From positions 30,130,848-30,194,847 of the forward strand of contig NC_092641.1 in NCBI RefSeq assembly GCF_039555335.1: 64,000 nt of DNA. The letters run 5' to 3'. This stretch comes from Amphiura filiformis (lineage: Eukaryota > Echinodermata > Ophiuroidea > Amphilepidida > Amphiuridae). The translations under genes and the position numbers were made by a program. Below are positions 20,846 through 31,741 of this stretch, in pieces (within the stretch, counting starts at the first letter, position 1; every line of letters starts with the position of its first letter). Below the pieces are notes generated by a model. It did not search any database, was not told where the DNA came from, and worked only from the letters and a program-made list of their open reading frames with translations.

Positions 20846-21405
20846 TGCCAAGGCTGCATCCTCATCAAAGTCTGATACCAAGGCTACATCCTCATCTAAA
20901 TCTGATACCAAGGCTTCATCCTCATCAAAGTCTTAAACCAAGGCTGCATCCTTATCTAAGTCTGATACCAAGGCTGCATCTGAGTCTGATACCAAGGCTT
21001 CATCCTCATCTAAGTCTGATATCAAGGCTGCATCCTCATCTAAGTCTGATACCAAGGCTGCATCCTCATCTAAGTCTGATACCAAGGCTTCATCCTCATC
21101 TAAGTCTGATACCAAGGCTGCATCATCATCTAAGTCTGATACCAAGGCTGCATCCTAATCTAAGTCTGATACCAAGGCTGCATCGTCATCTAAGTCTGAT
21201 ACCAAGGCTTCATCCTCATCTAAGTCTGATACCAAGGCTGCATCCTCATCTGAATCTGACACCAAGGCTGCATCCTCATCTAAGTCTGATACCAAGGCTG
21301 CATCCTCATCTAAGTCTGATACCAAGGCTGCATCCTCATCTAAGTCTGATTCCAAGGCTGCATCCTCATCTAAGTCTGATACCAAGGCTGCATCCTCATC
21401 TTAGT
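20715..21405 (+). repeat. 30-bp coding repeat (SKSDTKAASS), array 1
   Basis: About 23 copies of TCTGATACCAAGGCTGCATC plus CTCATCTAAG encode SKSDTKAASS. The first four or so are in frame with gene A. A one-base insertion (TCCTCCAATG for TCCTCATCTAAG, near 20836) shifts the frame. In the restored frame stops occur at 20935 (TAA), about 21157 (TAA) and about 21402 (TAG). Gene B has just one unit (IKSDTKATFSS), so the array grew in A. Confidence 0.95.
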
Positions 21406-21487
21406 CTAAACCAAAACTTCAATCACCTGTAGACATCAAAACAAGAGAATAAGAGAAAACAGTGGAACAAGAGAAAGCAACCAAGGC

Positions 21488-21940
21488 AACCAAGGCTGCA
21501 TCCTCATCTAAGTCTGATACCAAGGCTTCATCCTCATCAAAGTCTGATACCAAGGCTGCATCCTCATCTAAGTCTGATACCAAGGCTGCATCCTCATCTA
21601 AGTCTGATACCAAGGCTGCATCCTCATCTAAGTCTGATACCAAGGCTGCATCCTCATCTAAGTCTGATACCAAGATGCAGCTACATCCTCATCAAAGTCT
21701 GATACCAAGGCTGCATCATCATCTAAGTCTGATACCAAGGCTGCATCCTCATCTAAGTCTGATACCAAGGCTGCATCCTCATCTGAGTCTGATACCAAGG
21801 CTACATCCTCATCTAAGTCTGATACCAAGGCTTCATTCTCATCTGATACCAAGGTTGTATCATCATCTTAGTCAGATACCAAGGCTGTCTCCTCATATAT
21901 CTAAGTCTGATACCAAAGCTGCATTCCCATCTAAGTCTGA
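21488..21940 (+). repeat. 30-bp coding repeat, array 2
   Basis: About 15 further units follow a 70-bp spacer (21415-21484, AACTTCAATCACCTGTAGAC to GAACAAGAGAAAGCAACC). The same spacer recurs after array 2 at 22027-22093. The array plus its 3' flank was therefore duplicated as a block. One unit near 21675 is altered (CCAAGATGCAGCTACATCC), changing frame again. Confidence 0.9.
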
Positions 21941-21941
21941 A

Positions 21942-22064
21942 ACCAAGGCTGCATTCGCGTTTGTATTTGACAGCTCACAACACCCATCACACACTGCATC
22001 ATCATATGCATCCATTTTGAACCCAAAACTTCAATCACCTGTAGACATCAAAACAAGAGAATAA
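21942..22064 (+). pseudogene. Detached C-terminal tail of gene A
   Basis: The frame reads AAFAFVFDSSQHPSHTASSY, then ASILNPKLQSPVDIKTRE and a stop. Gene B's tail has the homologous STQNLSHTTASTASIMSTPK and VQSPTLKQEN. In A this tail is separated from the gene by several stops and frame changes in the repeat arrays. It is probably no longer translated unless splicing removes the arrays. Confidence 0.6.
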
Positions 22065-22143
22065 CAGAAAACAGTGGAACAAGAGAAAGCAACCCTCGAA
22101 ACCCAATGATCTTTGGAAGAAGAACAGGTACCCAGTAACTTAA

Positions 22144-22682
22144 GGCACCACGTTCAATTTGGTCCTATAGAACTATCGGTGCCCTGTTAGGTACCGATGA
22201 CTCTTAACATCGCTCCATGGAGATATAATGAATTGTATCAAGCATGATAATTAAGAGGTGCATAGTGTTATTTTAAGTGTTTAAGAGCTGGCTATCTAGT
22301 TCGGAGATCGTCTTTGTTTGCTAAAGAGATTAGATTACGGAGTACTAGCATTGGTTTGAATTACTTTGCGGAACTTTTTATGGTGAAAATATATGTAAGA
22401 GTTAATGTTTGGTTGGCTGTTTCTGTGTGCATGTTCTTATCATTGATGGTTTGGTGTACTGTCATGAAACATGATGCATCCTAAAAAAGTGTGATCCTAA
22501 AAATGCCTTCCACCCAAACTAATCACAAGACTTCTTCTGCACTGAAGCTGGCTTTCCTTTTAAAGGGAATTTTTATCATTTAAGTAAAAAACATGGTACA
22601 AATATTCTGGGTACGATAAAAAGTGTCATCGGTACCTCTTTGGGCACCGATAGTGCTATAGGACCAATAAAAATGTTGTGCC
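22144..22682. mobile_element. Harbinger-like MITE just 3' of gene A
   Basis: Terminal inverted repeats of about 60 bp share TTGGTCCTATAG, ACTATCGGTGCCC and GGTACCGATGAC. They begin GGCAC and end GTGCC with TAA on both sides (22141-22143, 22683-22685). TAA/TTA three-base duplications fit PIF/Harbinger. The right end contains AATAAA (22666-22671), which could serve gene A as a polyadenylation signal. Confidence 0.65.
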
Positions 22683-22991
22683 TAAAAACCATCGTCAAAA
22701 TCTGGCACCAACGTGGATTGATAAACCATTGTTTACAGCAAGGACGTAACCAGCAGTCTTAACCTACAATCTTTGGTACATTATACTTTGTTCAACTATA
22801 ATCAGTGTACTTTGGTTATATTTATAAATGCGCTTTTATAAATACGCATGTGACTCACGGCATACCAAGACCAGCAAGCGTGGCCAAATCCTCATGCATT
22901 GACCACTGTACAGAAAAGGATAGGAACTCTTAAGATAAAAGTATTGATTGAATAGCAAAATTATTACACACGGGGTGATTCCGAATTTGTA

Positions 22992-23620
22992 ATAAACACA
23001 TCAAAAGAAATAAGTCCCCCTCTGAAGATTTCGTCATAACATCGTAAAGTAAAACTTACTTAGAAATAATTATATGATTGTTTACTAAGTGTTTTGTGAA
23101 AATGAAAGATGTCCATGACTTCATGGCTGAATGAACCCAAATTGAAGACAAAACTGCCCTTTCCAAAAGTCACAAAGTAGGGCAGGCCTATGCTTGTTAA
23201 CTGCAAGGCGTATTGGGCCAAGGAATGGAACTGGCCATCTTACAACTCACTGTGTGCTGAACTCTGCACCAAGGGGATTTGCATGGCTGAATGATCAAGA
23301 ATCGATACACATTACAGTAAATGTTCACTTGGTGAGGATTTTAAACTGCACTCAAACACATGGGGTTTTCCATTAGTAATAAGCCATGAATCAACTTTTG
23401 TGACAAGCATAGGCCTACTTTGTGACTTTTGAAAAGGGCAGTTTTTGCCTTCAATTTAGGCTCATTCAGCCCTGAAGTCATGGAAATCTCTCATTTTCAC
23501 ACAACACTTAGTAAACAGTCATATAATTATATATAAGTTAGTTTTATTGGTACAAAACGAAACCTTACAATGTTATGACGACATGTTCAGAGGGGGACTT
23601 ATTTCTTTTGATGTGTTTAT
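22992..23620. repeat. Long foldback element
   Basis: Arms of about 200 bp are inverted copies: ATAAACACATCAAAAGAAAT, AAGTCCCCCTCTGAA and CAAAAGTCACAAAGTAGG appear left and as complements right. The loop is about 200 bp. Arm identity is high but with small indels. No target duplication was fixed. Confidence 0.75.
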
Positions 23621-24140
23621 GTTATCAAAAACAACATTTTGAAAGTATTTGACGACGAAAAAAAATATTCAACAATGGAAAAGGTTTACAATATAATCAC
23701 AAACTAGTTGAACAAAATAGACCATTTTACTGCACAGTAGTCTCATGTTGTTCCGCCTTTGCATTCAAATGTATAGGAAGACCGCCCGCTGTCACTTCCG
23801 AGACTTACTGCCTACAAGCTGTTATGGCAGCGCGGAGGTGGTCACGTGCGTATTTATAACTGAGACTCGTGACTGGGTACCTTGAAGGGGCCATTGACTC
23901 AAATGTCAAATCAACATGATTATCAACAACCTGTCTCAATCAATAAAAAAAGCAAAATTACATTCATGATATTGAAGAACAAAACAAAGAAAACCTACCT
24001 GAAGTAAATTGTTAATTCGTCTGTGGTGAATCGTGTTAATTTTTCAAATTGATCATTTCAAATGCAGTAGAAAACCATGGCAAAATAATAATGTCCCTTG
24101 ATGAGCAAATACAAACCGTGTGGAGTATGGGCCCCCTTAA

Positions 24141-24255
24141 AAGGGCATTTCGTGAGCCACAGCATCATCCCCCACTTTTCTCCAAAAAAAAAGTTGAGAT
24201 TTTTATATCACTGGAAACCTCTGGCTACATAATGTTTATGTATAATAATGCAGTC
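24141..24255. mobile_element. MITE M, copy 4 (left-end fragment)
   Basis: The sequence begins after TTAA (24137-24140) with AAGGGCATTTCGTGAGCC and matches M copies through GGAAACCTCTGGCTACATAA. It then diverges. The right half is missing. Confidence 0.75.
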
Positions 24256-24387
24256 TCTTCGTGTTAGCTGTTAGTACATAATAGCATTTTAAAACTAAAA
24301 CTTGTCATAATTTTGTGAAAACAAAATAAATTTGGAGTAAATCTTAGAAGCCCGCTTAGAAGTTACAATATTGCTTGTAAGTTCGTA

Positions 24388-24809
24388 CAGGGGCGGCGCC
24401 AGGGTATTTTGATAGGGGGGGGGGCAAAACATTTTTTGAAATTTCATGCGGCGCGACAGCACTGCCCGTCGCGCTTGCGCGACGCAGGGGGGTGTCTGAG
24501 GGGGAATGTAGCCAGGAGTAGTTGGGAGAAAAGGCACTTTCATGGGAGAAAATTTGCCGAAAATGGGCCCAAAATATAAATACCAACAACTTTAAAACCG
24601 CGTAGGTCAGCATTCCAAAAGGGGCAAGATGTCCGAAGGGGGAGTTTCCTCCTTCTAACCATGGCCAGGGAGGGGAATGGCTCCTTTTCTTCTTCTCCCT
24701 CCTCTTTCTCTTCCCTCCTTTTCTCTCTCTTTCTTCTCTTTCTTTTCCTTCCTTTTACCTCTTTTTGAAAATCATAGGGGGCAATTGCCCCCCCTGTGGT
24801 GCCGCCCTG
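24388..24809. mobile_element. hAT-type element with CAGGGGCGG ends
   Basis: The left end CAGGGGCGGCGCCAGGG and right end CCCTGTGGTGCCGCCCTG are inverted copies. Flanks AGTTCGTA (24380-24387) and AGTTTGTA (24810-24817) are an 8-bp duplication with one change. The interior has a CT-rich TTCTTCTCCCTCC tract and the palindromic GTCGCGCTTGCGCGAC. No transposase is present. Confidence 0.85.
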
Positions 24810-25239
24810 AGTTTGTACACTGTAAATTGATTGATGCGTAAGTCTTATCTAATAACTGGGACATAATACGCGAGTCGTAACTTTAAGACCAACTGTTACC
24901 ATGGTTACTGGAAAAATGCTTGAAATGTACGTGTGATGTTGTAGTCACTACTTGTAAAATTGGGTGCTTGCAATTATATTTTAGTTTGAATGTTGGTTGA
25001 TAATAAATCATAATAATGTTACCTCAACATGTTCTGCCCTTGCATTCATTAACTTATCAATCGCTTTATCTGCCTTGCAGCCAATTTTCTCCTCTCTAAA
25101 AACTAAAAGAAATGGATTTTTTGTTACATTGTAACATTCTATCTACTGCTGATAAAAAAAATAATGCTAACAGACGGAAACATTGGATGCATTTTCTGGA
25201 AACTAGAAAATGGTCTGACGCGGCATGTTTTAAACTAGT

Positions 25240-25735
25240 GCACTGACCAAATATCATGCCTTTTGTTTGAAGCAAATCGGACATACGGTTTTCATAACAT
25301 TTCAATTGATATATTCTTTGTATCTTATTGTTTTTATCAATAATCAATGTAAATGAGATAAAATGACTGTAAAGGCTCATTAATATGTAATTTTTGCCAA
25401 TATTTTGCTAAAATCCATTAATGTTCAGGGAACTTTTATTTTGCATACTTTTGCCTTGAAACTTGGTCAAAGTGTTTCTAATAGGTTCTTAAGTATTATA
25501 GCCTATAGTGAAGCCGCCCTCTAATTTGCATAATTAATGAGCTAATTTGCATAAGTGCTAATTAATTATGCAAATTAGGCCGGCTTGCTAATTAATTATG
25601 CATAAATTATCTGGAAGTCACCAGGAACACTTTGACCAAGTTTGAAGCCAATATTCTGTTAAATAAAAACGTTATGAACATTAATTTATGCAATATTTTT
25701 TATCAAAATATTGGTAAAAATTACATTAAAAAGGC
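25240..25735. repeat. Foldback element centred on an ATGCAAATTAG palindrome
   Basis: Arms around 25385-25480 and 25620-25733 are complementary (TGCCAATATTTTG, CATTAATGTTC, AACTTGGTCAAAGTGTT). The centre carries repeated TAATTTGCATAATTAAT and ATTATGCAAATTAGG. The left flank CAAATCGGACATACGGTTTT matches the larger TTAA foldback at 34376-35134. Confidence 0.7.
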
Positions 25736-26059
25736 ATGTTCATCAGTGTTCTTTGCCCTACTCAAATAATTTGTTTACAACATGAACAGAGCACCAGGAA
25801 TAATAGACAAAGGGATAGGCATCCTAGTCTGCTGCCCTCTTTCGAAATATGTATCCTAGGTCTCACAATAGGCGGATTAGCGGCCATTTTGTCTTCGACA
25901 TCACGTGTCCTTATATTTTAGTACACAAATATATAAGTTAACAGGTTTACTATTATTATAAAATTATATTTTGAGTATACAATATATTCTGTGAGTAAAT
26001 AGATCAAATGACGATGATTGTTTAGGTATTATATGCTTGATAGAATTAAACTGTTTGAC

Positions 26060-26280
26060 CAACTAGTATTCTCCTCCGCCGTCAGTGTGATTCCAGTCAC
26101 TCCACCGTCTCCACGTACCGTGTTGCGAAGGTGGAGGAGTCTAAAGCTGTATTGACGAACACGCATGCGTTAAAAATATGTAGCCTAGGTCGACCAATAG
26201 CGTGACGTAGTTTCCGGCATTGTTCCTATGCACTTTCACCCTCCCGAGAGCACTTCCAAAATGCCTCCAATAGCACCTGA
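26060..26280 (+). promoter_or_regulatory. Possible promoter region of gene B
   Basis: This GC-richer stretch lies just upstream of the conserved 5' block of gene B. It contains an inverted-CCAAT/CCAAT (GACCAATAG), a CRE half site GTGACGTAG, ETS-type TTTCCGGC and GAGCACTTCC, and a short ATG frame (MPPIAPER-stop at 26261). The matching place in A has been overrun by the 6774-7078 MITE. Promoter identity is inferred from position and motifs alone. Confidence 0.3.
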
Positions 26281-26309
26281 AAGATGATTGCTATCTACTA
26301 CAGAATAAT

Positions 26310-26491
26310 TGAGTATACCGCCCAGCTCTGCGATGACGAGCTGTTGATAACTTCATAACATCGGTCAGGTTTTTTTGATGAGAACTGGACAATTTTCCTG
26401 CGAAATATCACCCTCTCCTGCCAAATATCAACCCCGTGCATGCCATGAGGTTGGTGGTGCTCAGTAAAATAGTCTGCTAGAAATATTAAAG
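26310..26491 (+). other. Candidate 5' non-coding exon of zinc-finger gene B
   Basis: This is the counterpart of 7121-7305. It shares GACGAGCTGTTGATAA, GAACTGGACAAT, a short frame at 26445-26480 (MRLVVLSKIVC-stop) and a donor-like TTAAAG|GTAATT. Between the short frames of the two copies three changes are synonymous and the amino-acid changes are mostly conservative. Sequence 3' of the donor stays similar for about 60 bp (CAAATGGTA, TTCTGCTGG), so the block might also be a regulatory element spanning the donor. Confidence 0.5.
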
Positions 26492-26853
26492 GTAATTTTA
26501 TTTAATAAACCAAAAGCGTAAAACAAATGGTAAGCTTACTAAATTCTGCTGGTAAATCGACAATGAATCTTCGGTTTTATTTAGTTTTACTGGTTAACGT
26601 CCATATATGTTCGGAAGAGACGGATACATTCAATGTAACATTGCATGAGAGCCTGCCAATTTTTAAAACTTTCCTATAATATCAATTGCACATAACATAC
26701 GAAGTCACAAACTTCAATATGCACTTCAAATACAGCAGACCAGCTGTTAATTATTACCGATCCTGTAGAATAACTTACATAATCGTCCATTTCATGGAAT
26801 CCCGTTGCTCAGAATTGCCTATTTCATTTTTATCTGTCAAATGCGCTGTGGAT

Positions 26854-27656
26854 CAGGGTTCACAGTTTGCTCTCAAATAACCGGGTCCACTTTTTTATGC
26901 TGGACCCATTCAGATCCCATTTAGTTGAAATTTGCGGGTCCCAAATCGATTCTTGTGGGTCCAAATGTACGAAACTTCAGAAACACCCGAAATGTATTTT
27001 CAGTACTGGCTAAACGATAAATATTAAAGTATGCGAATTCGCACCCAAAACCTACCAAAGTCTAGTCAAATTACTGGGTAAAAGACGACTTGCCGCGATC
27101 GGCCGACTTTCTCATAAAGAACTACAATTACTACCTAATAACATGCTCTACTTTAATCATCTAATTATTTGGTTATTTTGTAATATTTACTCGGTTAAAA
27201 TACAACTACCGCAAAAACGTGTTTTCGCGATATGTCTCCAGGAATTGACCGTGTTTTGTTGACATATTTACATTATTGTAACATAATATTTGCACGGTCC
27301 GAAAAAAATCGCAAGTCAACCTCTTCCACAGTTCCCCTCGTATCGCTGATCAAATATCTGTGCATGAAATAGCGATGAGGTGTGTATCATGTTGCAGCGA
27401 TTTTTATATAATTGTATGTAATTTATGAATGAAAAGGCGGGATGAAAAGTTGTTTAAAAATGTGCTGTGCGCCGATTGAGCTGGGTTATCGCGCAATGAC
27501 GATCTATGATGATATTTTCTATTTCTTGGATGGGATTTTTTCCGGGTCCAAACACAGACTGCTGGACCCATTCAGGTTACATAATCTTACTTTTTCCGGG
27601 TCCAGTGAGTTCAAAAAGCGTCCTGGACGCGAAAACGCGATAAACTGTGAACCCTG
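26854..27656. mobile_element. hAT-type element, 8-bp TSD CTGTGGAT
   Basis: Ends CAGGGTTCACAGTTT and AAACTGTGAACCCTG are exact complements. CTGTGGAT flanks both sides (26846-26853, 27657-27664). Inside, CCGGGTCCA and CTGGACCCATTCAG recur near both ends in related contexts. The 803-bp interior has no transposase. It lies in the intron region upstream of gene B's first coding exon. Confidence 0.9.
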
Positions 27657-27664
27657 CTGTGGAT

Positions 27665-28567
27665 GTGCTCCAAAATCACAGGTGTGAAACTGATTTTATA
27701 CCACTCGCTTGCTTTCGCAGAAAAGCCAGCCTTGTGGCACTTGGGCATGATGTCTGTCATGGACGTATGCAAAATTTCCGACGGGCGTCATATAACCCGT
27801 ATTGTGATTGGTTGCAAAAGCCATTTTTTGAAATCGTAAGCCAATCAATGAACGCGACGGCATTTTACGGTATTAATTAATGTGACTCGCCAGTAAAGTA
27901 CGTCTAACCTGATTGGTTTACAAAACTACTTTGATAATTGCTAAGCCAGTCAGTGTGCTCGATGCAACAACCTTGTAGAGGTTTTCGAGCTCTAGGCGAA
28001 TTCACGTGGTGATCCAGCGATCGAGTATAAATTCAGCTTGACAACTGCTCTCGCGCAAGATCGCAGGTGCAATAACAATACATGGACACAATCACTGACA
28101 TTTACACAATGGAATAATGAATTATTTATGACATGCATCGGCTGGATTTTACGATCGAGGTAAGGTTTTTGGCCTGTCCCTGCGTGAATATCCTTAGTTT
28201 TCAGCATCAAAGATACTTGCGATGACCAGTTCGAAGTACGAAGGTCTGAGACTCCTGAGCATAGCTGGTCCAGGGTACACATAAAATACCACTTTTTCTC
28301 ATAAATACCACTTCCTACCATTCCTCACATGACATGACACATTGTAACAATAAAGTCCTTTTTTAGCCGGATAATGGGCAAAAAATTGTGTAAAATACCA
28401 TTTTTTTTCGCGCTACGCGCGCACATCATCCCAATAAAACCCTTTTCGGGAAGCTCGATGCCCGGGCTCGATGCAACTGCAATTTTTTTTCGTCTGTGCC
28501 CCCAAAATTTTATTTTGCCCCCCTGACCAAGAAAGCTGGCTACGCCCCTGATTTTACTAGATTCTAA
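27665..28567 (+). other. Intron 1 of gene B, one truncated repeat end
   Basis: No coding frame is convincing. From about 28355 to 28550 there is a repeat with GCGCTACGCGCGCAC and a right end CAAGAAAGCTGGCTACGCCC, the complement of a hAT-like CAGGGGCGTAGCCAG end also seen at 44540. Its left end was not found. Confidence 0.4.
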
Positions 28568-28926
28568 CAGCCCTCGAATTAAGGATCTGAAGGGACACAG
28601 CAACTTTTTTAGGGCAAGTTGAAAATTGCCTTGAATTTTCACTGAAAAGGCAAGGCATCACCGCAGTTTGTAATATTTCAAGAGGACATCATGGCAACTA
28701 TTGAAAATTTGAGAAGGGCACCAAGGCAATTTCTCAAGAAAACACACACAAACATAGATGGATGATCTTATAATGAAGGGACAGGGCTGGGGCACCGCGG
28801 CAACTTCATTAGAGGGCAATGCAAGTGACTGCCTTGGGTAAAGGACATATTTTGAGGGCATTACGGTAGTGGCGATGGGCACCCACGGCAAAATGCCATG
28901 GGTGCCGTGGGTTAATTCAAGGGCTG
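28568..28926. mobile_element. hAT-type MITE, 8-bp TSD GATTCTAA
   Basis: Ends CAGCCCTCGAATTAA and TTAATTCAAGGGCTG are inverted copies with one change. GATTCTAA is repeated exactly at 28560-28567 and 28927-28934. The 359-bp interior repeats AGGGCA-type words. It has no coding content. Confidence 0.88.
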
Positions 28927-29000
28927 GATTCTAATTAATGTAAATCCCGGAGTCACTTGCACAGTTAAAAAGGTTCTATAATTTGAGAACAAGTCCTTAA

Positions 29001-29671
29001 GGGCTGTGGTAGGGCCTATGAACGTTTGGACAGTATTTATTGTGGTACATTAGAGCACATTAGACATATCGAATTGCATTCTGAATACGAAGAATGTCAT
29101 TCTGATATCAAATAATTTGGATTTTTGACATTCGCAATTTAATACACATTTTATGGCAAATCATTAAAATTGATATTTTGATATTTAACAGCACGTGAAG
29201 TAAACTTTATAAATCTGATGATTTATACTTAAAAAGTGTATGTAGGTGGGATGAAAAGCCGGCGATCAATTGAAAATTTGACCTTTCGTATTGAAGATAT
29301 GGATTTTTTTCCCCAAAACACAAAAAAAAATTTGGTCTTTTGGGGAAAAAATCCATATCTTCAATATGAAAGGTCAAAATTTTCAATTGACCGTCGGCTT
29401 TTTCCCTCCTGCTACATACACTTTAAGAATATGTCATTAGATTTATATAATTTACTTTACAAGGACTGTTATATATCTAAAATTTGAAAAATGTCCAATT
29501 TTATAATTTGTCATAAAATTTGTATTATATTGTGATTTTCAAAAATGAAAATTATTTGATATCAGAAAGACATGCTTCAGTATTCAGAATGCAATTCGAT
29601 AGGTCTGAGGTGCTCTCATGTCCCACAAAAATACTGTCGAAAAACGTTAATAAACGCTCATTTTAGATCCC
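29001..29671. mobile_element. Palindromic TTAA element (family P), copy 1
   Basis: TTAA flanks both ends (28997-29000, 29672-29675). The ends are GGGCTGTGG... and ...GATCCC. The whole element folds on itself around 29310: GATATGGATTTTTTTCCCC pairs with GGGGAAAAAATCCATATC, then GGTCAAAATTTTCAATTGA and GCACATTAGACATATCGAAT match in the arms. Other copies: 40887-41548, 62147-62757, 62983-63629; fragments: 50560-50960, 55090-55345, 55490-55760 and 63640-64000. Confidence 0.85.
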
Positions 29672-29845
29672 TTAAATGTTCGAAATTCTACAACTGGGGC
29701 CATATAATGTAGGCTCGCCCATGTGTGTACTTAGCATGCTAGCATGATTCATGTGATTGAGAGGCCTAAAATCATTTTGCATAATCTTCTTCCCTACGAT
29801 TTCCACTGAATATCCCCAGGGGGGCCACTCAAGTATGATAGTTTA

Positions 29846-30164
29846 TGCATGCGTGACCAAACTTTTTTTAAACACCCCCTAAACGATTTTTACCCTACCA
29901 GCAAATTTAGGCCCTTAATTAGGTAATTTAAATAAAATTTACCCCCTAATGAGTTTTTTGGCTGGTAGAAATGAAAAAATGTACCCTTTTTGGACTCATA
30001 ATTAACAAAAATTTAAAAAGGTACCCTAAACAAGTTTAAAGTTTCAGAAAACTACCCTTATTTTTGAAAATCACTGTTTTTTAAACCCTAAATGAGTCAC
30101 TTGTGTAACTTACCTTGCCTAAAAAAACACAACTTTTTACTTGTGTTTTTTTGGTCACGCATGC
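29846..30164. mobile_element. Possible MITE with GCATGCGTGACCAAA ends
   Basis: GCATGCGTGACCAAA at about 29847-29861 is complemented by TTTGGTCACGCATGC at about 30150-30164. The interior is A-rich with TACCCTAAA and ACCCCCTAA words. No target duplication was identified. It abuts another MITE. Confidence 0.5.
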
Positions 30165-30167
30165 CTA

Positions 30168-30324
30168 CAGTTAGTCTACTCTGAAGTACAAAGTACCGAC
30201 GCGGACGCACACATTGTGCCGACTTTGAAGGTAGGCATACCTGCAGAAGAGATGCAACACTGCGCACTGTTTACGCGATGTATACGAGCGCGTTGTCACT
30301 TTGTACTTCAGAGTGGACAAACTG
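30168..30324. mobile_element. TA-flanked MITE just upstream of gene B's first coding exon
   Basis: TIRs of about 40 bp share CTCTGAAGTACAAAGT; ends read CAGTTAGTC and GACAAACTG. TA flanks both sides (30166-30167, 30325-30326). It is 157 bp and lies 150 bp before the acceptor. Confidence 0.75.
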
Positions 30325-30488
30325 TACAGACCATTTATGTGAGTGGTCCCCGGAGCAAATATTTCTCTGCCAATGAACTCTCACTTTTACTAGACCAAAA
30401 TCATATCCTTAACACAACTTTTAAGTGTTGACACTTTCCATGTTTAATTTGCTTGGAATTGCTTATGCATACAGATTCACATGCCGGC

Positions 30489-30632
30489 ATGGATTTTGTT
30501 GGTAGTAACTGGCAAGAACAGCCTGCTCCTGTTGATGTGAGAGAACCATACAGCACTTTTAGCTGGCCGTCTACAAGTTGGGGCTGCAATGCTGAGACAC
30601 AGACTTTATCACTTCATGACCTTGTCAGTGAG
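30489..30632 (+). CDS. Zinc-finger gene B, first coding exon
   Basis: The exon spans 30475-30632, acceptor TACAG|ATTCAC and donor GAG|GTATGT. From ATG 30489 (GGCATGG) it encodes 48 codons, MDFVGSNWQEQPAPVDVREP through FSWPSTSWGCNAETQTLSLH to LVSE. It ends in phase 0 like gene A and is two codons shorter. An extra out-of-frame ATG at 30481, absent in A, precedes the start and could lower initiation. The peptide matches no domain I know. Its preservation in both copies argues for function at the protein N-terminus. Confidence 0.75.
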
Positions 30633-30919
30633 GTATGTACATGGGTATACAGGGTGGGTCTGAGATGCTGCGTCGCAGACATTGCCACTTCTTGATCTTG
30701 TCAAGGAGGTGTTACTTCTATAAGTTCCCTCTGACAAATGTTTTATAAATCAATACAGTTTCAGCTGCTTTTAAAAATTAAAACAACATTTATTTATATA
30801 TTTATCTGTTCGTTATTTATTCAGGAAAATTCCGTCAATACTGGAAGCCCTGATAACATACATACGAGGGGGTATCAAAAAGTTCTAAGCCTCCCCTAGA
30901 AGGCATAGCAGCATCTCCA

Positions 30920-31540
30920 AATTTACATTGTAATTAAAAAGTATAACATTTTGTGTGTCTTCATTATTAAAATGGTGTAAATCCATTGATGCTATTTTAA
31001 GTTACAAGTAGTTGAATAAAATTTGACCATGTTTTAAAAGTTGCAGTAAGCGCTCTTTTTAATTAAGCCGTAAATGTATCCATCTGTCACCTGTTTGAAT
31101 AAATCAATAACTTTGCTGTTGATTTTCAAAATTAGAACACCTAGTTGTAGAACCAAGGGCGTACATGTAGCTAGCTTTCTTGGTCAGGGTAGGGGGGTGG
31201 GAAAAGACATATTTTTGTTCAACTGCTCTAACCATGGGAAAGCATCAATTTGATTTGCACATTTTTAACACTGAAGATGCACAACATGGTTTTCTACAAC
31301 TATATTTTTAAATGTTAAAAATCCACTGGAAAAATTTTGATTTATTATTCATTTCATACAGAAACCACAGATGAATGAGCTATAAAGGATGGTTTGACTG
31401 CAACTTTTAAAACATGATCATCTTTTGTTCAATTGGTTGTTCCTTGGTTGTTCCTTGTGATAGCATCAATGGATTCACACAATTTAACACTAATCAATGA
31501 TGATGCCCAACATGCCATTCTACAATTACTTGAATTTAAC
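30920..31540. repeat. Foldback repeat in intron 2 of gene B
   Basis: Left text TCCATTGATGCTAT and CATGTTTTAAAAGTTGCAGT is complemented at 31395-31500 (ACTGCAACTTTTAAAACATG, GATAGCATCAATGGA). A further related copy (GGAAAGCATCAATTTGATTT) lies between. A mariner-like end, ACGAGGGGGTATCAAAAAGT, at 30866-30885 precedes it without a right partner. The intron is only 1.1 kb. Confidence 0.6.
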
Positions 31541-31741
31541 AAATCTGTGTAGCATATATTGATTTATTAAACATTCATCAGGGAACTTAAAACTTGTGTT
31601 AACTATATAATTAATATAAAAGAAAACAATTAGTTCTTCTTTCAGTATACATATACGGTATTAAAAATTCAATTCTATCATAGCTTAGCCATAATTTAAG
31701 TTTATTAAATGATTATTGGCATTTTTGTATTATATTTTCAG

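Noticed and set aside
20584-21852. Open frames reading DEDAALVSDL (minus) and IPRLHPHLSL (plus) over the 30-bp repeats
   Set aside because: A 30-bp unit without stops stays open in several frames. These are shadows of the SKSDTKAASS repeat, not genes.
27992-28321. 109-codon minus-strand frame
   Set aside because: No motif, no conservation with gene A's matching intron, and cysteine/serine content typical of chance frames.
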